Source: a virus. Taken from it: a DNA stretch of 64,000 nucleotides. The DNA lies in IMG/VR virus record IMGVR_UViG_3300046655_001278, positions 62,001 to 126,000 of that record, one strand, 5' to 3'. Positions 43,363-51,701 of this stretch are shown here, piece after piece (positions within the stretch are counted from its first letter, which is position 1; each line of letters opens with the position of its first letter). The notes beneath the pieces were generated by a model. It searched no databases, was not told where the DNA came from, and saw nothing but the letters and a program-made list of their open reading frames with translations. The translations under genes and the position numbers were made by a program.

Positions 43363-45915
43363 AAACCAGTTGTAGTGTATTCGGGAAGCATGATTCAACA
43401 AAATCATGGTGAAAAACCATTTGGTCATGGTTATGTTTTGTGGGACCTGAAATCACGTACACATAAGCACACAGAAGTATTCAATGAATATGGATATTAT
43501 ACCATTGAAGTAAGAGATGGAAAGTGTGTAAGTGACTTGGATAAACTTCCCACGAAAGCAAGATTGCGGGTAAAAGTATTTAACACAACTGCAACTGAAA
43601 CTAAAGAAATAATTGCAGAGATACGAAAGAAAACAAGCATAACTGACTTAAATGTCACACGGTGCGATGCAATATCTGAAGCAAAAAAGTTTGATCGTGA
43701 CAATAAGTTTGATTTTGGTGACATATCACTTGTACAAGTACAAAATGACTTAATAGAAGATTATCTTCGCAGAAATTTTGTTGTTGATGATGACCAAGTA
43801 AAAACTGCTCTTGATATTAATAAAGAAATCAACGATAAACTTGTAGTAAAAGAAGTTCTTCGTAATTGCATCTGGAAACCAAAGAAGTTTGAATTCTCAA
43901 ATATGTTTAGTTACGGTGATGGTAACATTGTAGATTTTTCAAATATGAAAAGTGTCATGGGATTGTTTGCTTCAAATGCAAGTGGAAAAAGCAGTGTAAT
44001 GAGTGCATTGAGTTTTTGTTTGTTTGATAAATGTGATCGTGCTTTTAAGGCATCCCATGTTTTAAACACACAAACTGATTCATTTTATTGTAAACTAAAT
44101 TTTGAAATAGGTGGAGTAGATTATTTTATTGACCGTCAAGCAACAACAAAGAAGAACGGTGACGTAACTGTCGTGGTAGACTTCTGGAAGCATGATATCG
44201 ATGGTAACACAATATCGTTAAACGGAGAACAGAGGGCTGGGACAAATGCTATAATTCGTGATCATGTGGGTTCGTATGATGACTTTGTTTTGACTACATT
44301 AAGTTTGCAAAATAATAATGCAATTTTTATAGATAAAAGTCAAAGTGAACGAAAAGATTTACTTGCACAATTTATGGGCATAGATACATTTGATCAATTA
44401 CACTCTACTGCTTCCGAAGACATTAAAGAAATAAATGCTTTACTTAAAAGATTTAATCGTGACGATTTTGATGAAACTCTTGCAGATGTAAAAGAAAAAC
44501 TTGATAGAATAAATGAAGAGTATAATCAACAAGATAGTAAGACTAATGTAGCATTACTTGAACAGAAAAGATTAAATAAAGAATTGGCTGATAAAAATTC
44601 ATTATTTAAAAATTGTTCGTTTGATGAAACCGCAGTTGATATTGATAAATTAGAATTTAATAAAAATAATTTAAAAGAAAGACTTGAAATAGCAAAAGAT
44701 AATCGTTCGGATGAATCCACAAGAAAGAAAAGTTTAACATTAGAAAAGAAAAATTGCTCACAACAAATATCCGAACTAAAAGGTACAGAAGAAAAGTATA
44801 TAAGTGTATTAAAAGTTCGTGAAGATATTACAAAAGTAGAAAAAGATTTGGCCGTACTGAGAACATCAGTTAATGCTAAGTTAGATAAATTAAAACATTA
44901 TGATAGTCATCAATATGACCCAAAGTGTAAGTTTTGTGTTAACAATTCTAAAAATCTTATTGAAAGTGCAGAGCAAACTAAAACTGAACTTGATAAAGAC
45001 AAAGCAGCGGCGGACGAGTTGGTAAAACAAAAAACTATTTTTAGTGATATACTTGAAGATAATAAAGATGTAGAATCCAATTATGAATTGCTAAAAGATT
45101 TAAATAATAAATCTAATCAACTTGTGTTTGAAATAAACGAAGCAGATTCTAAAGTTCTTGCTTTGTCTAGTATGATTGAATCTCTTGAAAAAGATATTGT
45201 TTTAAATGATAAAAATATTAAAGAATATTATGAGTGCAAAGACATAATTGAGTTTAATAAAAATATACAAAAAGAAGTTGGTGAATTAAATTTAAAATTA
45301 AATTCTGTAAATAAAATTGCAAATGATGAAAGTGAAAAACTTCAAACACTTTTCGGTGAAGTTAAAATTGTAGAAAAAGAGCATGATGATGTAATCTCTT
45401 CAATTGAAGAAGCAAAAAGTTATGAAAGAAAAAAACGAGGATACGAGTTGTATCTCGATGCTGTCAAACGAGATGGTATATCATACGAACTTATTTCCAA
45501 AACTATTCCAAGTATTGAAAGTGAAGTAAATAATATACTTTCTCAGATTGTTGATTTTGGTATGAATCTTGAAATGGACGGAAAACATATTTACTCAAAA
45601 ATAACCTACGAGGATCGGCATTGGCCATTAGAGATGTGTAGTGGTATGGAACGATTCATAAGCAGTATTGCTATGCGTGTAGCACTTATTAATGTAAGTA
45701 GTCTTCCTCGTTCTAATTTCCTTGTTATTGACGAGGGGTGGGGTACATTAGACGGAGACAATATTAGTAGTGTATTTAACTTATTTACTTATCTAAAAGG
45801 TCAGTTTGAGTTTATCGTGGTCATTAGTCACTTGGATGTTATGCGAGATATGGTGGATGAAATTGTAGAAATTCAAAGAGAAGGTTCATTTAGTAAGATA
45901 AATTACGGAGCATAA
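43315..45915 (+). CDS. 46: gp47 cap domain fused to gp46/SbcC-like ATPase
   Basis: The protein has 866 residues. Residues 17-160 (KPVVVYSGSMIQQNHGEKPF, then YGYYTIEVRDGK) are the missing C-terminal cap of gp47. Residues ~190-866 are an SbcC/Rad50-like ATPase. Its N-terminal lobe EFSNMFSYGDGNIVDFSNMK leads to Walker A ASNASGKSS (219-227), and a long coiled coil (about 350-760) has a zinc hook CKFC (538-541) at its middle. The C-terminal lobe has signature MCSGMERFISS, Walker B LVIDEGW (803-809) and HLDVMRD. The fusion of cap and ATPase suggests that an ancestral one-chain gp47-gp46 was cut by the inserted gene. It closes the replication operon. Confidence 0.88.
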   Translation: MEDKESYVKIKRHNGQKPVVVYSGSMIQQNHGEKPFGHGYVLWDLKSRTHKHTEVFNEYGYYTIEVRDGKCVSDLDKLPTKARLRVKVFNTTATETKEIIAEIRKKTSITDLNVTRCDAISEAKKFDRDNKFDFGDISLVQVQNDLIEDYLRRNFVVDDDQVKTALDINKEINDKLVVKEVLRNCIWKPKKFEFSNMFSYGDGNIVDFSNMKSVMGLFASNASGKSSVMSALSFCLFDKCDRAFKASHVLNTQTDSFYCKLNFEIGGVDYFIDRQATTKKNGDVTVVVDFWKHDIDGNTISLNGEQRAGTNAIIRDHVGSYDDFVLTTLSLQNNNAIFIDKSQSERKDLLAQFMGIDTFDQLHSTASEDIKEINALLKRFNRDDFDETLADVKEKLDRINEEYNQQDSKTNVALLEQKRLNKELADKNSLFKNCSFDETAVDIDKLEFNKNNLKERLEIAKDNRSDESTRKKSLTLEKKNCSQQISELKGTEEKYISVLKVREDITKVEKDLAVLRTSVNAKLDKLKHYDSHQYDPKCKFCVNNSKNLIESAEQTKTELDKDKAAADELVKQKTIFSDILEDNKDVESNYELLKDLNNKSNQLVFEINEADSKVLALSSMIESLEKDIVLNDKNIKEYYECKDIIEFNKNIQKEVGELNLKLNSVNKIANDESEKLQTLFGEVKIVEKEHDDVISSIEEAKSYERKKRGYELYLDAVKRDGISYELISKTIPSIESEVNNILSQIVDFGMNLEMDGKHIYSKITYEDRHWPLEMCSGMERFISSIAMRVALINVSSLPRSNFLVIDEGWGTLDGDNISSVFNLFTYLKGQFEFIVVISHLDVMRDMVDEIVEIQREGSFSKINYGA

Positions 45916-45929
45916 AACATATTTAGATA

Positions 45930-45938
45930 TATATTTAT
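45930..45938 (+). promoter_or_regulatory. TATATTTAT late-type box
   Basis: TATATTTAT lies 20 bases before the ATG at 45959, with another TATTTAT overlapping the ATG itself. No Shine-Dalgarno sequence is present. Confidence 0.5.
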
Positions 45939-45958
45939 TATGTACCTAAATTGTATTT

Positions 45959-47002
45959 ATGGAAAATTCCGAAAAAAATCAAAAAGTCCAAGAAACCCTG
46001 ATTAAAGCAGGATTGCGTAAAGGATACTTTACACTTGTAGAGGGTGTGTATGATCCTGGTATTTTAAAAGCAGTATTTCTAGCAGGAGGTCCTGGTTCGG
46101 GTAAATCTGCTACGGTTGATACATTATTCAATTTTCCACCAGATGCGGCTAATTTATCACCAAGTGGATTGAAGATTGTTAATAGTGATCCTGCATTTGA
46201 GATATTACTTAAAAAAGCAGGATATGATCTGAATCTATCTAAAATGGATGATGAAACATTTGCCAAAGTAACAAGTGACGATCCAAATAGTATTCGTTCC
46301 CGTGCGAAGAAAATTATGCTTAAACAATTTGAGTTATTTAAAGATGGTCGTTTGGGTATTATCGTAGATGGAACTGGTGATAATTATAACAAAATATCAA
46401 AGCAAAAGAAAGAACTTGAAAAACTTGGATACGATTGTTATATGGTATTTGTAAATACAACATTAGATGTGGCACAACAAAGAAACGCAATGCGTAAAAG
46501 AAAACTTCCACGAAAAATAGTAAAAGATATTTGGACAGATGTACAAAAAAATCTTGGTAAGTTTCAAGGTTTGTTCAAAGCAAATTTCGTTATAGTAGAC
46601 AATTCAGAAGATACTCGCAGTAAAACAAAACCTGGTAGATTAGATTTAGTTCCACGGTTAATGAAAGAAGTTGCAAGATTTATATCCAAACCAATTAAAA
46701 ATCCAATTGGAAAGAAATGGATTAAAATGATGATGGCACATGATAAAATGAGTAAAAGTGGTGATAAACGAAATCGTGTTACAGAAGAACTTGATTTAGT
46801 AAAGATGGAAGATGTTGTTCTTCCTATGGATTTAGAGAGACACTTAAGTCGTTCTATTCACGTAATTAAAAAATTTAATTTAAATGAAAGAAAGAATTTA
46901 GCAGTATTAACACGATTAGTGGAGAGTTTACAACTTAGCAGAAATCAGTTAGTAAAGTATTTTCATAAAATCCGTACCATGAAATTCAAAGGAGAAGATT
47001 GA
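45959..47002 (+). CDS. P-loop kinase, zeta-toxin/polynucleotide-kinase-like
   Basis: This protein has 347 residues. Walker A is GGPGSGKSA (43-51), preceded by AVFLA. A second acidic strand IIVDGTGDNYNKISKQ lies about residues 133-148. The Arg-rich lid QQRNAMRKRKLPRKIVKDIW (about 177-196) precedes NFVIVDNSED. This fits the AAA_33/zeta-toxin-type kinases, a group that includes 5'-hydroxyl polynucleotide kinases and UDP-sugar kinases. The C-terminal ~110 residues are helical and basic, without a recognised fold. It is placed a few genes before the NMNAT-ligase fusion, so a healing role on nucleic-acid ends is a reasonable guess, but the substrate cannot be told from sequence. Confidence 0.72.
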   Translation: MENSEKNQKVQETLIKAGLRKGYFTLVEGVYDPGILKAVFLAGGPGSGKSATVDTLFNFPPDAANLSPSGLKIVNSDPAFEILLKKAGYDLNLSKMDDETFAKVTSDDPNSIRSRAKKIMLKQFELFKDGRLGIIVDGTGDNYNKISKQKKELEKLGYDCYMVFVNTTLDVAQQRNAMRKRKLPRKIVKDIWTDVQKNLGKFQGLFKANFVIVDNSEDTRSKTKPGRLDLVPRLMKEVARFISKPIKNPIGKKWIKMMMAHDKMSKSGDKRNRVTEELDLVKMEDVVLPMDLERHLSRSIHVIKKFNLNERKNLAVLTRLVESLQLSRNQLVKYFHKIRTMKFKGED

Positions 47003-47003
47003 T

Positions 47004-47354
47004 ATGTTTGATGTTATTTTTGACGAACTAATCAAAGAAGATAAACTAGGAGAAACTTGGAGAATAGAACTTGCTCCAAATCATTCTCGTTATAGTTTTT
47101 CGTCAAAAAAGTCTGGAAATGAAAATTGGGCAAAATCACTTGCTATGAAGTTATTGAAACAAGATAAAGATGAATACAAGTTTATTGGAGTATTTAGTGA
47201 GGGTGAAACTGACGATGGACCAATTGTTGATGGTTATATTTTTCATTGTACAGAAGAGTACTTTAAAAATGTCCCTCACTTGCATCGTGATAAAAGAAAA
47301 GCAATTAAACAACATCTTAAAACAAATAAAATAATTGAATATTTTGAGGATTAA
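47004..47354 (+). CDS. Small protein after the P-loop kinase
   Basis: A 116-residue alpha/beta protein with a helical, basic C-terminus (HLHRDKRKAIKQHLKTNKII). The ATG begins one base after the kinase stop, so it is co-translated with it. It contains strands WRIELAPNHSRYSF and KFIGVFSEGE. No family was recognised. It may be a partner of the kinase; that is inference from position only. Confidence 0.55.
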   Translation: MFDVIFDELIKEDKLGETWRIELAPNHSRYSFSSKKSGNENWAKSLAMKLLKQDKDEYKFIGVFSEGETDDGPIVDGYIFHCTEEYFKNVPHLHRDKRKAIKQHLKTNKIIEYFED

Positions 47355-47355
47355 T

Positions 47356-47883
47356 ATGAGCATTAAAGAATATAACAGATATAAAGATGATCCTTTTTGG
47401 ATGAAATCAAAATATGATGGAGTGTCGGGTGAACAAAGATTACCTGTTCAAAGAAGATTACGCAAGGGTGGGATTAAGTTTAAAAAAGGTGATGAGATTT
47501 TATATTACCCGAGGGGTAAAGTGATTATGGTAGGAAAAGAAGCAGAGCAAGCATGGAGAGATTTCCAATCAGCTGCTTCTGATGAAGATTTTTATATGTC
47601 GCAATACGAGGAGTCAATTAATATGGAAAAAACAAATGAAATTAAATTAACAAGTCCAGAGTACAAAAAAGCAATTAACTTTATGTCTGATATGCATTCT
47701 AGTATTCTTAAAGCAAAAGATAAAGTTATAAGTTTTCTAAGAAGAAAAGGATATGACGATATGGCAGATGAACTTGACGGAATGTCTAAGATTGAGTTCA
47801 ATAAATTTGTTCAACGTAAAGTGTATGAAGAAAAGTTAAGAAAAGAAATAAGAAATATTCTTACTGAGATTTTAAACAAATAG
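47356..47883 (+). CDS. Conserved phage protein with KKGDEILYYPRGK domain
   Basis: The protein has 175 residues from the ATG at 47356, which has a GAGG Shine-Dalgarno sequence; an upstream TTG at 47335 was rejected. The N-terminal half (FKKGDEILYYPRGKVIMVGK, then AEQAWRDFQSAASDEDFY, about 37-75) is a pattern I recall in uncharacterised aquatic-phage proteins. The C-terminus ends in a helix EKLRKEIRNILTEILNK, similar in look to the small head-protein helices. It shares one base with the GTG of the NMNAT-ligase gene. Confidence 0.6.
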   Translation: MSIKEYNRYKDDPFWMKSKYDGVSGEQRLPVQRRLRKGGIKFKKGDEILYYPRGKVIMVGKEAEQAWRDFQSAASDEDFYMSQYEESINMEKTNEIKLTSPEYKKAINFMSDMHSSILKAKDKVISFLRRKGYDDMADELDGMSKIEFNKFVQRKVYEEKLRKEIRNILTEILNK

Positions 47884-50402
47884 TGATCACAAAAAATACA
47901 GATATTTTAACCAAAAAACTTACTGATTATTTGGTTGAAGAAACTTTAGAGGAGGACTCTAAAGTAAAAACTATTCTTGGAATTTATCCTGGACGGTTTC
48001 AACCTGCTGGTATACACCACTATAAAACATACAAGCATTTAAAAAAGAAGTTTAGCAAATCTTTTGTTGCAACCAGTAATAAAACTAATACAACAGATAG
48101 TCCATTAAATTTCAAAGAGAAAAAAATGGTATGGTTAAAGCATGGAGTTAAAGATGTTGTTGCTGTTAAGAATCCATATGTATGCGATGAAATTACTAAA
48201 CGTTACGACGAAGATACTACCGCAGTGGTTTTCATGTTTGGTGAAAAAGATGCAGGACGATTAAAAACAACAAAGGCAGATGGTTCACCTGCTTATTACC
48301 AACCATACGAAGAAAATAAAAGAAACTTAAAAGGTTTTAAGCAACATGGTTATTTCATAGTTGCTCCTCATGTGAGTATTAAGGTGCTTGGCAAAGAAGT
48401 AAGTGGTACACGGATACGAGATTTACTTGGTTCTCCTAAACACGATGAAATGACAAAAATTCAAGCATTTGAGGAATTGTTTGGTTGGTATGATGAAAAG
48501 ATATTCAAATATTTGACAAAAAAATTCGGAACATTGTTTGAGAATAGAGAAATTTATGAAAGTTTCATACATGAGTATCCAAACTTAGAAGGTTATATAC
48601 ATAATTTACCAAATGTATGTAATGAAATAAGTTCTGTGTTTGCACATGGAAAATCATTAGTAGATGACGGACCTAGTATTTTTTATCCAGGAAAAACATA
48701 CGAGAAAAATACATCCAATTATGCCGAGCAACTTGGGTACGAATTAATTGATCACATTGCTGGTAAAAACAATGAAGGAAGAAACACAAGTTACCGAGAG
48801 TGGGGAAACTACGCAGGACCAGTACCCGCAGTTAGTTTTTACACATCGGGTGTTTCAGATGAACAAACTCCCAACAACCAAGTTGACACAGAATCTACGA
48901 GAACTGCACATGGCCAGTGGGAAAGTTTTATATCTCAGGTGGCAGAAACTGCTGGATATAAACTTGTAGACTTTATTGGTTCTGAAAAATCTATTCGTAA
49001 AAAAGATGAACAAGGTGACGAAGATTTGAAATCAGGTAATACTATTGACACCGATAAAGCAGAGGAAGGTGACAAAATAGACCAAGGTGTAAAGGGTCAA
49101 GTAGTAAACGAAAATTTATTAACAGAAGGAGGTGCGGCTGGACACATGAGTCATCCCTTTGATGATCGTGAGTTAACATTTGGTGATTTAAAAGAAATGA
49201 TTCGTAGATCACTTGCAGGTGAATTAAATGTTGAAAAAGAAGTTACTGAAAAACTTGATGGACAAAACTTAATGTTTTCTTGGAAAGATGGTCAGTTGGT
49301 GGCCGCAAGAAATCAAGGTCATCTAAAAAACGCAGGTGCGGCTGCTCCTAATGTAAAAGAATTTTCAAGTATATTTGCTGATCGTCCTGATAATATTCGT
49401 GACGCATTTGTAGGTGCAGTTGAAGATTTAGAAACTGCTATATCTGGTCTTACAGATGCACAAAAGAATAAAGTATTTCGTGAAGGTGAACGTTTTATGA
49501 ATATAGAGGTAATGACACCTGCGACACAAAATGTTATTCCTCAGAATGTAGATATGTTAGTATTCCACGGAACACAAGCATATGATTCCGCAGGAAAAGC
49601 AGTATCAGAAGATTCCGAGGGAAACGATATAACAGGTGAACTTAAAGACTCTGCAAGAATGCTTAAAGGTATGTTGAAACAAATAAACGCAGATGTTCAA
49701 AAACGATATTCATTGAACGCACCAATTGTGGTGGAACTTCCTAAAAGTAAAACATTTGGAGATTCATATGCAAAGTATTCTGCTAAAATAGATAAACTTA
49801 AAAACAAATTTAGATTAAAAGATAACGATAAAGTAATGAAGTATCACGATTCTTGGTGGAGAAACTTGCTTGATAAACAACAAACAAAAAATAAAGAGAT
49901 ATTTCCCTCGAATGTATACGAAGCACTCGTTGGTCGTTGGGCATATAATGATAAGTCTAACAAAATCACTACAATTAAAAAAGAATTATCTGATCATCCA
50001 AAACTACTTGCTTGGGTTACTAAATTTGAAAAAGAAGATATTACAAAACAATTTGAAGAAAATATGTGGCCATTTCAATTCATCTTTTTGAAATTGGGTG
50101 CGGAAGTATTAAAAAATGTAAAAGGATTCGTTGCGGCTGGTGGAAGTGATGATATTGCAAAAGCACTTGATTCTCACGTTAAAACACTTGAAGGCAAGAA
50201 GATAAGTTCGGTGGAATCACCTGATAAGTTTAAGAAAGACATGGAGAAACTAAATAAGAATCTTGCTCGTCTTAATTCTATTGGTGGAAGCAATGCAATT
50301 GCACCAACAGAAGGTGTAGTATTTCAATACAAAGGTGGAACATATAAACTCACAGGTACATTTGCTCCTATAAATCAAATTATGGGTATAATGAGGTTTT
50401 AA
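47883..50402 (+). CDS. NMNAT-like nucleotidyltransferase fused to a polynucleotide-ligase-like domain
   Basis: The protein has 839 residues and starts at a GTG sharing its G with the upstream TAG. Residues ~28-205 are a HIGH-superfamily adenylyl/cytidylyltransferase: GRFQPAGIHHYK (37-48; the usual HxGH is altered), KYPYV-type middle, MFGEKDAGRL and VSGTRIRD (173-180). A linker region follows to about 415, including GGAAGHMSHPFDDRELTFGD. Residues ~450-839 carry nucleotidyltransferase-ligase motifs: EKLDGQN (motif I, lysine K457), FMNIEVMTP (about 539), EGVVFQYKG (motif IV, 810-818) and TYKLTG (motif V, K822). Ligases of this fold seal nucleic-acid nicks through an AMP-lysine. NAD+ synthesis or end-repair is possible; the substrate is unproven. 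Confidence 0.8.
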   Translation: MITKNTDILTKKLTDYLVEETLEEDSKVKTILGIYPGRFQPAGIHHYKTYKHLKKKFSKSFVATSNKTNTTDSPLNFKEKKMVWLKHGVKDVVAVKNPYVCDEITKRYDEDTTAVVFMFGEKDAGRLKTTKADGSPAYYQPYEENKRNLKGFKQHGYFIVAPHVSIKVLGKEVSGTRIRDLLGSPKHDEMTKIQAFEELFGWYDEKIFKYLTKKFGTLFENREIYESFIHEYPNLEGYIHNLPNVCNEISSVFAHGKSLVDDGPSIFYPGKTYEKNTSNYAEQLGYELIDHIAGKNNEGRNTSYREWGNYAGPVPAVSFYTSGVSDEQTPNNQVDTESTRTAHGQWESFISQVAETAGYKLVDFIGSEKSIRKKDEQGDEDLKSGNTIDTDKAEEGDKIDQGVKGQVVNENLLTEGGAAGHMSHPFDDRELTFGDLKEMIRRSLAGELNVEKEVTEKLDGQNLMFSWKDGQLVAARNQGHLKNAGAAAPNVKEFSSIFADRPDNIRDAFVGAVEDLETAISGLTDAQKNKVFREGERFMNIEVMTPATQNVIPQNVDMLVFHGTQAYDSAGKAVSEDSEGNDITGELKDSARMLKGMLKQINADVQKRYSLNAPIVVELPKSKTFGDSYAKYSAKIDKLKNKFRLKDNDKVMKYHDSWWRNLLDKQQTKNKEIFPSNVYEALVGRWAYNDKSNKITTIKKELSDHPKLLAWVTKFEKEDITKQFEENMWPFQFIFLKLGAEVLKNVKGFVAAGGSDDIAKALDSHVKTLEGKKISSVESPDKFKKDMEKLNKNLARLNSIGGSNAIAPTEGVVFQYKGGTYKLTGTFAPINQIMGIMRF

Positions 50403-50404
50403 TC

Positions 50405-51268
50405 ATGGAAGAGAAAAAGTTATCTAGAATTGCACGTAGAAAACTTTCACAGGCCGCAAGACGAACTGCAAAGAAACGTGCAACTAAAAAGAAACTATTT
50501 GCAAAAAGAATGAAGTCTCCTGCCAAATTAAAAGCAACTGCTGAGAAGGCGGCAAAGAATCTAATCGTAAAAAAAATGACAGGTGGAAAATCATATAGCA
50601 ATCTTTCAGTTGGCCAAAAAGAACTTATAGATAAAAAGTTATCTAATAAAAAAGGTATTGTTGCAAAGGTTGCAAGAAAGATGCTTCCTATTGTGAAGAA
50701 AAAAGAAAAAGAACGAATTAAAAAAATTCGTGCAAAAAAGGTTGAATCTGAAAGTCTTTCAAACCAAGAAACTATATCTCATGGAGTGCTAACTTTGAAT
50801 ATAAATGGATCGCACCTTGAAGTATCGGCAAGAAAAAAAGATGGAAAACTAATTCCTTATACTTTTAAAGAATTAAACGATGCAAAAAAACATTGCAAAA
50901 AAGTTGGTGGAAAAACTTTTCAATCACCAAAAACAAATTTATATTATGTTGAGTTTACAAAACTGGATGGACCAATGAGTGAAGACAAAGAAAAAGAAGA
51001 AAATTTAAAAGATTTAAAAGCAATACTTGATGTTGCAAAAATGCTGAGTGACAAAAGTCCTTATTTTAAAGGTCGTGGTAGTAAAAAAGAATATATTAAA
51101 ATGCTAGTGCATAAAATAAAAAAATTGTCGGAAGCAAAACAGAAAAAAATAATTTCAACAATTGATGCATATAATAAAGTCAGAAAACCAACGATGCCTA
51201 AAAGTCGTGCAATGAAAAATAAAAAGGCATATGATAGAAAAGACTTTAAAAAAGGAAGGTATGATTAA
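50405..51268 (+). CDS. Highly basic conserved phage protein
   Basis: The protein has 287 residues. The N-terminal ~115 are very rich in Lys/Arg/Ala (SRIARRKLSQAARRTAKKRA, then LKATAEKAAKNLIVKKMTGG), ending in VARKMLPIVKKKEKERIKKI. This is a pattern of nucleic-acid-binding basic proteins seen in aquatic T4-like phages. A small alpha/beta region (VLTLNINGSHLEVSARKKDG, about 127-180) and a helical basic tail follow. It could bind DNA or RNA, perhaps as a partner of the ligase just upstream (two bases apart) or as a packaged DNA-binding protein. There is no catalytic motif. Confidence 0.62.
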   Translation: MEEKKLSRIARRKLSQAARRTAKKRATKKKLFAKRMKSPAKLKATAEKAAKNLIVKKMTGGKSYSNLSVGQKELIDKKLSNKKGIVAKVARKMLPIVKKKEKERIKKIRAKKVESESLSNQETISHGVLTLNINGSHLEVSARKKDGKLIPYTFKELNDAKKHCKKVGGKTFQSPKTNLYYVEFTKLDGPMSEDKEKEENLKDLKAILDVAKMLSDKSPYFKGRGSKKEYIKMLVHKIKKLSEAKQKKIISTIDAYNKVRKPTMPKSRAMKNKKAYDRKDFKKGRYD

Positions 51269-51662
51269 GTTAAATGGAAATGTCTATTTAAAAACAAACG
51301 AAGTTGAAATTCAAATTGAAAAAGTAAGTAAACGATTTCGTACATCACACCGTGCTATTTTACCGCAACAAGTTACTTATCTTGATCGTGAGTTTGTAGA
51401 TTGCATAAGAGACGAAGCAAAGAATTTATCTTTATCTCTTTTTTATTTGTATGGGTATAATGAAGATCACGCATCTACCAAAAAAATAATACAAGGTGTA
51501 CACGATAGAATGAGAAATGAAGAAAGTTGTGATAGTCGTTTAAGATTTATGCAGTATGATTTATCTGACTCACAACGTAAAAAGCACAGATTGAGATATG
51601 AAAACTTTTTAGTAAATGTTTTTTTAGATGAGTGCATAAAACTATTTGAAAATTTACATTAA
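51261..51662 (+). CDS. Small unassigned protein at the end of the repair block
   Basis: The protein has 133 residues from the ATG at 51261, which overlaps the upstream gene by 8 bases and has an AAGGAAGG ribosome-binding site; an ATG at 51231 is possible but lies well inside that gene. It is mixed and charged with a Cys (ESCDSRL near 88) and helical end FLDECIKLFENLH. No family was recognised. It is the last gene before the packaging cluster. Confidence 0.5.
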   Translation: MIKLNGNVYLKTNEVEIQIEKVSKRFRTSHRAILPQQVTYLDREFVDCIRDEAKNLSLSLFYLYGYNEDHASTKKIIQGVHDRMRNEESCDSRLRFMQYDLSDSQRKKHRLRYENFLVNVFLDECIKLFENLH

Positions 51663-51666
51663 TAGT

Positions 51667-51695
51667 TTGACAAACTTTATTTTAGGTGAGATAAT
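51667..51695 (+). promoter_or_regulatory. Sigma70-type promoter, leaderless for the 51702 gene
   Basis: TTGACA (51667-51672), a 17-base spacer and GATAAT (51690-51695) are followed by 6 bases and the ATG at 51702. It is the best consensus promoter of the window, and the predicted transcript starts at the start codon. Confidence 0.65.
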
Positions 51696-51701
51696 GCCAA
51701 T

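Noticed and set aside
41696-45915. Intein in the gp47-gp46 region
   Set aside because: The three frames differ and there are stop codons at each junction; no Hint-domain motifs are present.
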